The notes below the pieces were generated by a model. It was not told the DNA's origin and ran no database searches. It was given only the letters and a program-made list of their open reading frames with translations. 59,442 bases of DNA from an uncultured Bacteroidales bacterium (GTDB taxonomy: Bacteria; Bacteroidota; Bacteroidia; Bacteroidales; Bacteroidaceae): the NCBI GenBank assembly GCA_902792555.1, contig CADAZW010000021.1, positions 1 to 59,442 of the forward strand, read 5' to 3'. Below, piece after piece: positions 33,653 through 45,475 of the stretch (position 1 is the first letter of the stretch; each line of letters begins with the position of its first letter). A program made the position numbers and the translations under genes.

Positions 33653-34159
33653 GTTGTGAATTGCTCTCAAATTAGTATCTTTGCACTACCAAATACAACG
33701 CTGGCACCCTCGAACAGGCTCATGCGCAGGTTGTGAATTGCTCTCAAATTAGTATCTTTGCACTACCAAATACAACTTCGTCCTCTTGCAGCCCCCAGAG
33801 CAGCCAGTTGTGAATTGCTCTCAAATTAGTATCTTTGCACTACCAAATACAACGCTTAACCCCGACCGCACCGAAAGGCAGGTGTTGTGAATTGCTCTCA
33901 AATTAGTATCTTTGCACTACCAAATACAACAGACTACATCGTAGGTAACGCTGAGCCGCCGTTGTGAATTGCTCTCAAATTAGTATCTTTGCACTACCAA
34001 ATACAACAGTGTGTAGCTGTTCCTCAGAATGTCATAGTTGTGAATTGCTCTCAAATTAGTATCTTTGCACTACCAAATACAACAGATTAAAACAGCGAAA
34101 AAGTCGCTTATGGTTGTGAATTGCTCTCAAATTAGTATCTTTGCACTACCAAATACAAC
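33653..34159 (+). CRISPR. Type II-C CRISPR array, 7 repeats and 6 spacers
   Basis: Seven identical 47-bp repeats start at 33653, 33730, 33807, 33884, 33961, 34037 and 34113. Spacers are 30, 30, 30, 30, 29 and 29 bp. The repeat begins GTTGTGAATTGCTCTCAAAT, continues TAGTATCTTTGCACTACC and ends AAATACAAC. The first ~24 nt pair with the tracrRNA, which fixes crRNA transcription as left to right. Repeat positions 24-31 (TATCTTTG) with TTG at 2-4 and 19 bp between form a Bacteroidetes promoter, so each crRNA may be started separately. No degenerate terminal repeat is seen. Confidence 0.97.
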
Positions 34160-34210
34160 AAACTATCAGCAAAATGTTGTGGAACAAATATTTGCAGTGC
34201 AAATTAGAAA

Positions 34211-34233
34211 TTAAAAAACGTGCAAAGAAAAAG
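34211..34233. repeat. CRISPR-flanking direct repeat, right copy
   Basis: See the left copy at 33616-33640; this one lies between the last repeat and the cas-operon terminator. Confidence 0.55.
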
Positions 34234-34263
34234 ACCTCTGCTATTCAGGCAGGGGTCTTTTAG
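34229..34263. terminator. Bidirectional terminator, cas2 / CRISPR array
   Basis: AAAAGACCTCTGC pairs with GGCAGGGGTCTTTT around a 5-6 nt loop, with an A-run on one side and a T-run on the other. It ends both the leftward cas operon and the rightward array transcript. Confidence 0.75.
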
Positions 34264-34268
34264 TAATT

Positions 34269-35544
<1,276 letters not shown>

Positions 35545-35548
<4 letters not shown>

Positions 35549-38500
35549 AGGAGGATTTCACCTGTTATTGAAATCTTTACCTTATGAGGATTAAGAATAC
35601 TTAACGCTCCAATGCTCTTAATATTATAGAAACGTTTATCTTCTTTGTTCATTTGCGTTACATCAAATTGAGCTTCAACATGTCGCCTAAATCTATAATT
35701 TGAAGAAGACAAATTCTGCACGAAATACAAGTGCTCACCCAACAACGCATAGTTTTTTTCTGCCATTACACGCTGATATTCATCCTCTTCCATTCCAAGG
35801 ATGAAGGCGTCGCCAATCTGCATGCTCATTATGAATTGACTGTTATCGTCAGGCAGATGTGTCAGCAGGTCTTCTGGCAATTTGTCATTGTTTGCAACTT
35901 GTTGCCAAATATCAGAAGGATTATCTATGATTGCGGGCAATCCATACATGCGCCTTTGCACTGCATGCCAATTTGTGCAGATATGTTCTTTGATAGTCCC
36001 ATCAGGTGTTTTGTATAGTGCGACATGATGATTGCCACCAGGCTCCACAAAGGCGATAGGAGCGCCATTGGCATTGTAACGCAAAGGAATGGCCTTGGTG
36101 GAACGGGTGTATTTTCTGACGGTCTTGATGGGTATTGTTTTTGCATCGTCAAGATAGATGGGATCTTGGTCAAGATTGCGAAGATTGTCAAGTGCCTTCT
36201 TTATATTGCTACGATAATCAGTCCCTTGCTCAAATCCACGATTTAGGCGTTCCAGAATGCGTTTCCTGATACCACCATCAACTATCTTGTCAAGAACGTC
36301 CTTAATGCCATCGGTAACCTTAATCATGGACAGTCCCGTCTTTTTGTCAGTCACTGTGGTTTCCTTGTATGTCTCTTTGCCATTGAACAGACACCCCATT
36401 CCTCCAAGGATGCCGTACTTGCGGACTATCTCCGGCTGCAGAACGCCATTTTTATCATACCGCGAAATCCGACCATACACGAATTCATCATGGAGGGCAG
36501 TGCGTGGCACTACCAATCCTTGTTGACGCAATATCTTGCTGCCACCTTTGTACTCGTATCTCTTGCCCGGCGTAGTAATGTGCTTGCCGCTGCGCTGAGA
36601 GACAAGAATGCCGCTAATTGCGTCTTTGGCTTGTCCATAAGAAAGATGTGGCTGAATGGCAACCCATTTCTCCAACAAGCTTTTCTTCTCCTTGAATTTC
36701 TCTTTGGAAGCCTCCACGTCTTTTTGCATGAATTCGCGCGAAGCATTAAGATTGTTAATGCGCTGTATTATGCTTTGGGTGGTGAGGGCTATTGCCAAGG
36801 CGTCAACAGCATGGTGGCGATTGTCCATTCGCTTTGACCATCCCTTTATTCGTTCTTGTTGGGTTTCTTTGCCATCTGCCCCGACAACCGTAATAAATTC
36901 TGTGTTGCCGGATTTGGCAAATCGGCTGAAGTTGAGGTCATGCAGTATGTTGTCGTATCCCCACTGATGGCGCACAAAGTCAGTGACGCTACCACTTGTT
37001 GCATAAACATTATGGCATACCTGACGCAACAATTCCATTGCACTTCTGGCGATGTTCTGACTTAACCTTAATTGGCGGTCAATAAAACTTTCCCACAGGT
37101 TCTTGTCTTCCTCTGTTTCTTTGCCTTTAGCCTTGCGCTCAAGATAGTCTTTGTAGGAGGCAAGAAGATTGTTATATTTTGTCTTGCTAATCTTATCTTT
37201 CTCAAGCAACTCCGCAATATGCTCAACATATTGTTTTTCCTTGCCTATGTCGCGCATATAATCAAGCGCAGTGCGATTGCCTTTTTCTTTATTACATTTG
37301 CGGCAAGCGCATGACTGGTTGGAGAAGCTATCGTCAAAAAGCAGAGATTTGGGGATAATGTGCTCACGCTCTGAATCTACACCGCCAAGGAATTCTGCAA
37401 GTTTAATCTTTGTGCCACAATAGATGCAGAAGCCATCTGTTTCCTCCCACATCTTATATTTCATTATTCTATTCTTAGTAGGAATAAGTCCATATTCGTT
37501 TTGAATGATACTTGCGATTTCGTCGTTTCTCCTCTTATTCCTATTCATGCGAATATTTGCCATCTCACGTTCATCTTTGCTTCGCTTCAGTTCTCTTGCC
37601 AACTCTACACGAATCTCGTCGATGGGACCATCTTTAAGCAAAGTGTTGACGATGTTGATCATCTGGTTCAAAATCTTTTCAACCACGGGCTGGCGTAACT
37701 CATTCTTTTGAATCTGAGGTATGTGATCTTGTAGCGGTCTTGACGCTTCCTCCTCTTTTGTAATACTGTTAGAATGATTGTAGCCAGCCATCTGGCATGC
37801 TTCACTATATTGATATCCTTCCATCAGATAAGGAAGAATCTTCTTTATGGCTCTTGTGGATTTTTTCGCATAACCAGAGGTCTTGAAAGAAATCTTACAC
37901 AAAGCATCCATCACATCATCGTCATCAATGCCGAGTTTGGCAAGAGTCTTTCTCAAAGCCTTTTCGTCATCGATGGAATAAATAGCATGCCACAACTGGT
38001 AGAGGGGCTGACTCTCAACATTGTTTTTAACAACAATGCCGCCCATTACTTCACCAGTCGTAGTGTCTGCCATTTCCTCAAAATCTATCTTAAGCTGCAA
38101 CAGGCTTTCTATCTTTTCTTTTGAGAGATGACCTGACGAGAATGCCTCGGCAAGCTTTATTCTGGTTATATCGCCTTGCAATGGCTTTAACTGCTCCTTC
38201 TTAATAAACCATTCCTTGCTCTTGCCTATTCCAAGAATTTTCTGAATAGCAGTTAACTTTATGTCCTTATTGTGCTCCAGATGCTCCACTATGGCAGAGC
38301 GCTGCTCGTGTGTGATATAGAGTTCCTCATTTCTCTTGCCACGTACAGTAAAGTTGTTGACTGCTTCCCAAATCTTGTCCAGCTGAGCGAGAGGCGAAGA
38401 TATGGGGGCAACCTTGGGGGCATAGAAATCTTTTTCTTTTACATCATGCAACTGCTCTTCAAGGCTACATCTGCTTATTAGATGTTTGCATGACCTTAAT

Positions 38501-39213
38501 GGGCGTTGATAGTATATAAACTGAAACAAATCCTTTACATTGTTATCCGTCAGAATGTCTGGATAAAATTGCTTTTGGGTACTAAGGATTCTCTTACACT
38601 CTTCTTCGTAGGCAGCACGAGGGTATACATTATCCTTGATTCGAAAAGAATAACTCTTACCACCCTCTTGAATATGTTCAGACTCTTTCAGCTTTTGGGC
38701 GAAGTATTGGCCGATGATTGTCAGGTTCTTGGACTGCAAATCCTTATAACGCTTGTTTACCGTTGCAACATAATCCGTTTGTTTGCTATCCTGTTCGTTG
38801 TCCTTGCTATGCTTATACCCTCGTTTTTGATTGAGATGATATAGAACTCTGCCTAATTCTGGCAAGGAAACCTTTTCCGTTGCAGCCTTAGCCCTTAGTT
38901 CCCACAACTGTAGAGGATCTAATTTGAATAGAGTTTCGTCCGGGAGCATTTTCAGAGCCCGCAATCCATTGGTCAATTGCTCACGGCGCAACTTATATCT
39001 GTTGTTGCATTTGCGGGCTGTACGCTTGATAGTGCGGTCTTTGTTGGTTGGTATAGCAGCACCCTTACTAAAATTATTTTCTTCGTCATTGGATAAAGGA
39101 ACAGTTCTGCTACCTATCTTATTAACATTGATAGGAATATTTTGTTCGTCTTTTTCCACAAGTGCCCACCCAACGGAGCCAACACCTAAATCAAGTCCAA
39201 GTACTCTTTTCAT
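35545..39213 (-). CDS. cas9: Cas9 nuclease, type II-C
   Basis: A 1222-aa Cas9. RuvC-I: VLGLDLGVGSVGW with D8. RuvC-II: IDEIRVELARELKRSKDE. HNH at about 590-650: two CxxC pairs (CIYC, CRKC) around EREHIIPKSLLFDD and CNKEKGN. RuvC-III: RHHAVDALAIAL at about 803-812. The C-terminal ~400 residues hold the PAM-interacting region. All nuclease residues are present, so it should be active. It is relatively AT-rich. A TAACTTTG promoter lies about 40 bp upstream, back-to-back with the tracrRNA promoter. Confidence 0.97.
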
Positions 39214-39251
39214 TTTGTAAATTAAGGAATGTGTTTATGTTATTTTGTGGC

Positions 39252-39259
39252 CAAAGTTA
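39252..39259 (-). promoter_or_regulatory. -7 box of the cas9-cas1-cas2 operon
   Basis: CAAAGTTA reads TAACTTTG on the minus strand; the leader to the ATG at 39213 would be about 30 nt. The -33 element is weak. Confidence 0.6.
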
Positions 39260-39276
39260 CATTTTTTTGCGGAAAA

Positions 39277-39308
39277 CTTGGTGCTTTAATATAAAAATAC
39301 TACTTTTG
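39277..39308 (+). promoter_or_regulatory. tracrRNA promoter
   Basis: CTTG (39277-39280), 20 bp, TACTTTTG (39301-39308). A start about 6 nt later falls at the first base of the anti-repeat. Confidence 0.7.
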
Positions 39309-39311
39309 CGG

Positions 39312-39398
39312 AACTAATTTGAAGCAATTCACAATAAGGATTATTCCGTTGTGAAAACATCTAAAGGGGGGCTACCGCAAGGTAGCCTCGCTTTTTTT
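39312..39398 (+). ncRNA. tracrRNA for the II-C system
   Basis: ACTAATTTGA-AGCAATTCACAA (39313-39334) is complementary to repeat positions 2-24 except for one small bulge. It is followed by a linker with GTTGTGAA and then the hairpin GGCTACC-GCAA-GGTAGCC (39370-39387) with a tetraloop, ending in TCGCTTTTTTT. The RNA would be about 85 nt. It diverges from cas9 and lies at the far end of the operon from the array. Confidence 0.9.
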
Positions 39399-39432
39399 CC
39401 CTTTAAGAAAGAGGGGGATGGGGGCTATGGCA

Positions 39433-41010
39433 TCACACGTCACTGCCTGCCTGTGCCACGGCATCGGCACACCGCTCACCGTCGATGGCTGCGCTGACGA
39501 TGCCGCCGGCATAGCCTGCTCCCTCACCGCAGGGGTAGAGGCCCCTGACACGGACATGACAGAGGGTGGTGCCGTCGCGCAGTATGCGCACGGGCGACGA
39601 GGTGCGCGTCTCGATGGCTATGACGGTGGCCTCGCCGGTGAGGAACCCATGATGATGACGACCCCACAGAAGGAAAGCCTCACGCAGACGCTCGGTGAGG
39701 AACGGTGGCATCCAGAAATGCAACGGCGACGCTATCAAGCCGGCAGCGTAGGAGGTGGAGGGCAGATCGGCACTCAACCGCTTGTTGACGAAGTCGGTCA
39801 TACGCTGCGCAGGGGCGGTCTGACGACGGTTGGCCTGCAGCCAGCACTGACGCTCTAATTCCTCCTGCAAGGTGAGCATGGCGAATGGAGTTGAAATTTG
39901 AAATTTGAAATTTGAAATTTGGGGGAGGTCGTCGGTGCGGACTTCGACGACGATGCCGGAGTTGCTCCAGCGGGAGTTGCGGGCGGAGGGGCTCATGCCG
40001 TTGACGACGACCTGCCCGGGGCCGGAGGCGGCGGGGATGACGAAGCCCCCGGGGCACATGCAGAAGCTATAGACGCCCCTGCCGCCGCTCTGCGCGGTGA
40101 GACGGTACTCGGCCGCAGGCAGCCAGGGGCCCCTACCCTCACGGCTGTGATACATGATGCGGTCTATCATATCGCTGGGGTGCTCGAGCCTGACGCCGAT
40201 GGCGAGGCTCTTGGCCTCCAGCTCCACGCCCTCGCGATGGAGCATGCGGTAGACATCGCGGGCACTATGGCCGGTGGCGAGGATGACGGGGCCGAGGACT
40301 TCCTCGCCGGCAGCGGTGACCACGCCGACGGCCTCGTCGCCACGCAGCAGCAGACGGTCGACACGGGTCTGGAAACGCACCTCGCCGCCGTGCTCACGGA
40401 TGCGGTTGCGCATATTCTCGATGACACGCGGCAGACGGTCGGTGCCGATATGGGGATGGGCGGCGGAGAGGATGTCGGTGCTGGCGCCATGCTGGCAGAA
40501 GATGGCGAGGATGCGGCCTACGTCGCCGCGCTTGGTGGAGCGGGTGTAGAGCTTGGCGTCGGAGGAGGCGCCGGATACGCCCTCGCCGAAGGCGTAGTTG
40601 CTCTCAGGGTTGACGAGGCTCTGGCACGAGATGAGGGCGATATCCTTCTTGCGCTCATGGACATCCTTGCCCCGCTCGAGGACGATGGGGCGCAGGCCTC
40701 TCTCTATGAGGCGCAGGGCAGCGAAGAGGCCGGCAGGACCGGCTCCGACGACGACGACCTGCGGCCTGCCCTCGACATTGGGATAGGCTATCTCCTGATA
40801 GGGCAGCGCCGGGGCGGGCTCATCGACATAGATGAGCAGGGAGAGGTTGACCATGACCTGCCGCTGACGGGCATCGATGCTGCTGCGCGTCACCCTGACG
40901 CCCTCGATGCGGCGCTCGGCGATGCCCAGCTCGTCGGCCACGCGCCGGCGCAGCAGCGCGTCGGTGGCTGCCACCTGAGGGGATACACGGAGATTGAGTT
41001 GCTTGAACAC
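39433..41010 (-). CDS. FAD-dependent oxidoreductase (COG2509-like)
   Basis: A 525-aa flavoprotein. The N-terminal ~90 residues are the family's small front domain. The FAD-binding motif is VVVVGAGPAGLFAALRLIERG with a following LERGKDVHERKKD, and the C-terminal YPCGEGAGYAGGIVSAAIDG closes the FAD site. The substrate is unknown for this family. At about residues 364-374 (LPQISNFKFQIST) the frame passes through four GAAATTT heptamers, the same unit as in nearby spacers. The protein is otherwise complete. Confidence 0.88.
   Translation of the reverse strand: MFKQLNLRVSPQVAATDALLRRRVADELGIAERRIEGVRVTRSSIDARQRQVMVNLSLLIYVDEPAPALPYQEIAYPNVEGRPQVVVVGAGPAGLFAALRLIERGLRPIVLERGKDVHERKKDIALISCQSLVNPESNYAFGEGVSGASSDAKLYTRSTKRGDVGRILAIFCQHGASTDILSAAHPHIGTDRLPRVIENMRNRIREHGGEVRFQTRVDRLLLRGDEAVGVVTAAGEEVLGPVILATGHSARDVYRMLHREGVELEAKSLAIGVRLEHPSDMIDRIMYHSREGRGPWLPAAEYRLTAQSGGRGVYSFCMCPGGFVIPAASGPGQVVVNGMSPSARNSRWSNSGIVVEVRTDDLPQISNFKFQISTPFAMLTLQEELERQCWLQANRRQTAPAQRMTDFVNKRLSADLPSTSYAAGLIASPLHFWMPPFLTERLREAFLLWGRHHHGFLTGEATVIAIETRTSSPVRILRDGTTLCHVRVRGLYPCGEGAGYAGGIVSAAIDGERCADAVAQAGSDV
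39890..39918. repeat. GAAATTT heptamers inside the FAD oxidoreductase gene
   Basis: Four tandem GAAATTT units in frame within the coding region. Confidence 0.85.
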
Positions 41011-41476
41011 CTTGAGTTATTTGAAATTTGAAATTTGAAATTTGAAATTTTTTATCCAAGTCCGGAGGTGGACACTGAAAGAAATTACCAGAAATTATTC
41101 AGAAATTTATTTGTATAATTCGTAGTTTAATAATCTGCGAAATCTGCTTTTATCTGCGCAATCTGCGTGTCGCGAAGCGACAATTAGAAATTAGGAATTT
41201 TTTATCCAAGTCCGGAGGTGGACACTGAATGCCAAAGGCATCGCGAAGGCTCTGTCAGTGGTCGGCGAAGCCGGGCTGACAAATAAGAGCCTGAGAGCGA
41301 AGTGGCACAGAAATTATCAGAAATATATCAGAAATTTATGCCCAACGACTTACTAAATTGTGGAATAGTAAATTGTCCAATTGTCAAATTAAAAAGGCTC
41401 TTGACTCTTGACTCTTGGCTCTTGACTGAGCGCGAAGCGCGATAATCGCTAACCGCTAAACGCTAACCGCTAACCG
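41011..41476. repeat. Repeat-packed spacer
   Basis: No gene. GAAATTT heptamers (41022-41050), two copies of TCCAAGTCCGGAGGTGGACA (about 41054 and 41206), a GC-hairpin element (41228-41306 with CTGTCAGTGGTCGGCGAAGC and GAGAGCGAAGTGGCAC), a TCTTGAC heptamer run (41397-41429), GAGCGCGAAGCGCGATAA and AACCGCT runs (41446-41481). Confidence 0.8.
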
Positions 41477-42074
41477 CTAAACTATTATTCCGTCCTTGAG
41501 GTGGATGGTGCGGTCGGTGATGGCGGCGAGCTGCTCGTCGTGGGTGACGATGATGAAGGTCTGTCCCATCTTGTCGCGCAGGTCGAAGAAGAGCTGGTGG
41601 AGCTCGGCCTTGTTCTGGCTGTCGAGGCTGCCTGACGGCTCGTCGGCGAGGATGATGCTGGGGTTGTTGACCAGGGCGCGGGGCGCGGTCGGAGAGGCCC
41701 ATGAAGGTGAGCAGCTCGTCGGCCCTGCGGCCTGCCTCGCGCCTGCCGGTGCCTGCTATCAGGGCGGGAATCATCACGTTCTCCCTCGCCGTGAACTCGG
41801 GCAGCAGCTGGTGGAACTGGAAGACGAAGCCTATCTGGGTGTTCCTCACCTTGGCCAGCTCCCTGGCCTTGAGGTTGGTGACGTTGCGGCCGTCAATAAG
41901 CACCTCGCCGGAGGAGGGCCTGTCGAGCAGCCCCATTATCTGCAGCAGCGTCGTCTTGCCCGCGCCGCTGGGACCTACGATGCTGACGACCTCGCCTTTC
42001 TCTATGGTCAGGCTGATGCCCTTGAGCACCTCCAGGTCGCCGAAGCTTTTTGTGATGTCTGTGATGGAAATCAT
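41477..42074 (-). pseudogene. LolD-like ABC ATPase broken by a deletion
   Basis: The N-terminal part is a normal lipoprotein-export-type ATPase: Walker [17 protein letters not shown]-loop [20 protein letters not shown], then FMGLSDRA. At about 41690 the sequence jumps to [20 protein letters not shown] in another frame, which runs through [13 protein letters not shown] to a TAG at 41477. The roughly 18 residues that should hold the LSGGEQQR signature and RVAVA are missing, and the frame shifts. A short GCGCC repeat at the junction suggests a slippage deletion. Without the signature it cannot work as an ATPase. An assembly error is the alternative. Confidence 0.85.
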
Positions 42075-42151
42075 TATGGGGTTAGGAGTTAGGAGTTAGG
42101 AGATCCCCTCTTATCCCCCTAAAGGGGGAGGATTTATCCCTTGCACCAGAG

Positions 42152-42184
42152 TCCTCCCCTTGAGGGGGAGTTAGAGGGGGCTCT
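42152..42184. repeat. 33-bp repeat after the antiporter gene (copy 2)
   Basis: Identical to 24851-24883; it abuts the stop codon of the leftward antiporter gene. A related GGGGGAG stretch precedes it. Confidence 0.85.
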
Positions 42185-44223
42185 TACTTTATTCCGGTGG
42201 AGAATGCCATGTTGCGGTTCTCGACGCCGTACTGGTCGGGGTAGATGATCATTATGCTGACGTTCTTATAGTCGGCGGCGACCATTGCGGGCAGCTTGCT
42301 CATCTGGGGATGGTATGACGGCGAGCCGCTGCGCCCTGCCACGAAGACGGCCATGTGGTCCTCGCTGATGTCTGACCGGAGCTGCTGCAGGCTGTCGTAG
42401 TCGCGGAAGGGGTGGAAGAATGCCTTGACGGTGCCGTAGTGCTTGCGCTGGCGCTCCTGGATGAGCGCCCATGCCTCGTCGCTGCAGTGGAAGGCTATCT
42501 GGCAGTCGAGCTGGCGCGACAGCCTGAGCACATGGTTGAGCCAGCGTATGAAGCCGGTCTCCTTCTCCGCCTTGGGGGGCACCGCCACATGGATGCGCCT
42601 CAGCGTGTTGAGCGGCCGGGTGATATGCATGATGATTATCTGCCTTGGGATCGCCACGAGCATCTCCGACGTCATGCTGCCGAAGCTGTCGGCTGCCTTG
42701 CCGTCGCTGAGGTGATAGCCCATGATGATCTCGGAGGTCTCGAAGTCCTTCATCAGATGGGAGAGGCCCGTGATGGGGTTGACGCTGGACCTTACCACCT
42801 TCTTGAGGCTCACTCCGGCGGAGGCGGCTATGGCTGCGGCGTCGTTGACGAGCAGGCGGGCCTGCTGCAGCTCCCGCTCATTGCCCACGGCATCGACCAC
42901 CAGCCTCACTCCCACCAGGGGCGTCGTGCTGCGGTGGGGGCGCATGAGGATGGAGGCGTTGACGAGGTCGGGCATCGACTCAGGCCTCGACATGGCCACC
43001 AGCATCTTGTCCTCCACGCCCTCCTGCTCCTCGGCGCTGACCTCCCGCAGGCTGATGCGGCGCGAGGCGGCGGTGGTGACGAAGGCGCTAAAGATACAGC
43101 TGAACAGTATGAGCATGACCACGGCATTGAGGAGCACGGTGCCCACCAGCTCACTGCCGTCGGGCAGCAGCAGACGGCGCCCCACCATGACGATGGCGAG
43201 GGCTCCGGCGGCATGGGCCGAGGTGAGGCCGCACATCATCAGGCGGCTGTCGGCATCGATGCGGAAGAGCCTGGCGGCGACGAAGGCGCTCAGGCACTTG
43301 GACAGCAGGGCGACGCTGACAACCACGGCGGTCACCGTGAGCGCATCCATGCTCTCCACCATCAGCCTGACGTCTATCAGCATGCCCACGCCGATGAGGA
43401 AATAGGGTATGAACAGGGCGTTGCCCATGAAGTCGATATGGCGCATCAGCGGCGCTGACTCGGGGATGTAGCGGTTCATCACCAGGCCGCAGAGGAAGGC
43501 GCCCAGCACTCCCTCAAGCCCCAGGGCGTCGCAAACGGCTGCACACAGCAGCATGGCGCACATGACATAGATATACTGCAGCACATCGTCAGACAGCTTC
43601 CTGAAGGCCAGCCTCGTCAGCCTGGGCAGTCCCCACAGGGCTGCCAGGGTTACCAGGGCGCACTTGCCACCGATGAGCAGCCATGTCAACGCACCGCCAC
43701 CGCCATGCCATGAGCTGCTCAGGGCTGCCAGGATGAGCAGCGAGAGAAGCAGCGAGACCATGGTGGCTGCCACCGACAGCGTGACGCCGCCATGGCGTGC
43801 CAGACCATAGCGCCTGGCAATGCTGAAGGCTACCATCGTGTGGCTGGACAGTATGCATGCCACCACCACCGAGGCTGCGCCACTCATGCCCAGACACCAA
43901 CGGGCCGCAGCATAGCCCATCAGGCACGGCAAGCCGAAGCTGAGCAGACCGAACGACGCCATCTCCAGGCGCTTCTTCTTCAGCGCACTGATGTCCATCG
44001 ACAGGCCCGCCATGAACATTATATAGTACAGTCCCACCAACCCCAGCGTCTCGAAGCTGCCGTCGCGCTCCAGCACATTGAACCCGTAGGGCCCCACAGC
44101 CATGCCCGCCAGCACCATGCCTACCAATGGCGGCACCTTGATGCGCTCCATCAGCAGCGGCACTACCAAGATAAGGCATAGCACGCAGAGCATTATCCAT
44201 TTGGGGTCGGTCAGGGGAAACAT
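42184..44223 (-). CDS. Kef/CPA2-type cation:proton antiporter with C-terminal UspA-like domain
   Basis: A 679-aa protein. Residues ~1-390 have about 12 membrane helices with CPA2 features (VPPLVGMVLAGMAVGPYGFN, LGLVGLYYIMFMAGLSMDI, LEGVLGAFLCGLVMNRYIPE, ALFIPYFLIGVGMLID). Residues ~410-679 are two cytoplasmic universal-stress-like halves (LVGVRLVVDAVGNE; IHVAVPPKAEKETGFIRWL). It probably exchanges K+ or Na+ for H+. It is monocistronic and divergent from asd. Confidence 0.92.
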   Translation of the reverse strand: MFPLTDPKWIMLCVLCLILVVPLLMERIKVPPLVGMVLAGMAVGPYGFNVLERDGSFETLGLVGLYYIMFMAGLSMDISALKKKRLEMASFGLLSFGLPCLMGYAAARWCLGMSGAASVVVACILSSHTMVAFSIARRYGLARHGGVTLSVAATMVSLLLSLLILAALSSSWHGGGGALTWLLIGGKCALVTLAALWGLPRLTRLAFRKLSDDVLQYIYVMCAMLLCAAVCDALGLEGVLGAFLCGLVMNRYIPESAPLMRHIDFMGNALFIPYFLIGVGMLIDVRLMVESMDALTVTAVVVSVALLSKCLSAFVAARLFRIDADSRLMMCGLTSAHAAGALAIVMVGRRLLLPDGSELVGTVLLNAVVMLILFSCIFSAFVTTAASRRISLREVSAEEQEGVEDKMLVAMSRPESMPDLVNASILMRPHRSTTPLVGVRLVVDAVGNERELQQARLLVNDAAAIAASAGVSLKKVVRSSVNPITGLSHLMKDFETSEIIMGYHLSDGKAADSFGSMTSEMLVAIPRQIIIMHITRPLNTLRRIHVAVPPKAEKETGFIRWLNHVLRLSRQLDCQIAFHCSDEAWALIQERQRKHYGTVKAFFHPFRDYDSLQQLRSDISEDHMAVFVAGRSGSPSYHPQMSKLPAMVAADYKNVSIMIIYPDQYGVENRNMAFSTGIK

Positions 44224-44392
44224 GGGGGAATTTACAATTTCACAAGTTAACGAAAACGAAAACGAAAAAATAATTTACAATTTTACTATTTACAAATTAC
44301 AATTTTACCGTTTATAATTTACATTTTGTGTTTGCGCTGCAAAATTAGCAAAAAAACTCCTAACTCCTGACTCTAAACTACCAACTTTTCAC

Positions 44393-44400
44393 TAACTTTG
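44393..44400 (+). promoter_or_regulatory. -7 box of asd
   Basis: TAACTTTG, a full match, about 70 bp before the ATG at 44471. Confidence 0.5.
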
Positions 44401-44470
44401 CCGCCAATAATCAAATAGCATACAAATTGTTAATTCCCCGATAAAAATCAGTACATTGTAAATTACCAAT

Positions 44471-45475
44471 ATGAATGTGGCAATAGTTGGCGCCAGCGGC
44501 GCCGTAGGGCAGGAGTTCCTGCGAATTTTGGCGGAGCGCAGTTTTCCGATAGACAACCTCAGGCTGTTCGGCTCCAAGCGGAGCGCAGGCCGCACATATA
44601 CCTTCAAGGGCAAGGAATACACCGTGGAGGAGTTGCGCCACGGCGATGACTTCAAAGATATCGACTTTGCCTTCACCTCGGCGGGAGCCGGAGTGTCGAA
44701 GGAGTTCCGTGAGGACATCACACGCTACGGTGCAGTGATGATCGACAACTCCAGCGCCTTCCGCATGGACGACCAGGTGCCGCTGGTGGTGCCGGAGTGT
44801 AACCCCGAGGATGCGCTGGAGCGTCCCCTCGGAGTGATTGCCAACCCCAACTGCACCACCATCATCATGGTCGTAGCCCTCAAGGCGATAGAGAACGTCA
44901 CCCACATACGCCGCATCCATGTCTCCACCTACCAGGCAGCCTCCGGCGCCGGGGCAGCAGCCATGGACGAGCTGTATGAGCAGTACCGCCAGGTGCTAAG
45001 GGGCGAGGAGCCCACAGTGGAGAAATTCCAGTATCAGCTGGCATTCAACATGATACCGCAGGTTGACGTCTTCCTCGACAATGACTATACCAAGGAGGAG
45101 ATGAAGATGTTCAACGAGACGCGCAAAATCATGCACAGCGATGTAATGACCAGTGCCACCTGTGTGAGAGTGCCGTCGCTCAGGAGCCACTCAGAGGCTG
45201 TGTGGATAGAGACCGAGCGCCCCGTGAGCCCCGAGGAGGCACGACGCCTCTTTGAGCAGCAGCCGGGCCTCAGGGTGTGCGACAATCCCGCCGACAAGCA
45301 GTACCCCATGCCGCTGTTCCTGGCAGGAGAGGACGATGTGTGGGTGGGACGCATACGCAGCGACCTCGCCAACCCCAACGGACTCACCTTCTGGCTCGTT
45401 GGCGACCAGATACGCAAGGGCGCCGCCCTCAATGCAGTGCAGATAGCAGAATACCTGATAAACAATAACCAATAA
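44471..45475 (+). CDS. asd: Aspartate-semialdehyde dehydrogenase
   Basis: A 334-aa enzyme making aspartate semialdehyde for Lys, Met, Thr and diaminopimelate synthesis. The NADP motif [15 protein letters not shown] is at the start, the catalytic Cys is in [10 protein letters not shown] (about residue 129), and the substrate His/Arg region in [12 protein letters not shown]. Length is standard. It is followed by about 120 bp of AACCGTT/AACCAAT heptamers. Confidence 0.96.
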   Translation: MNVAIVGASGAVGQEFLRILAERSFPIDNLRLFGSKRSAGRTYTFKGKEYTVEELRHGDDFKDIDFAFTSAGAGVSKEFREDITRYGAVMIDNSSAFRMDDQVPLVVPECNPEDALERPLGVIANPNCTTIIMVVALKAIENVTHIRRIHVSTYQAASGAGAAAMDELYEQYRQVLRGEEPTVEKFQYQLAFNMIPQVDVFLDNDYTKEEMKMFNETRKIMHSDVMTSATCVRVPSLRSHSEAVWIETERPVSPEEARRLFEQQPGLRVCDNPADKQYPMPLFLAGEDDVWVGRIRSDLANPNGLTFWLVGDQIRKGAALNAVQIAEYLINNNQ

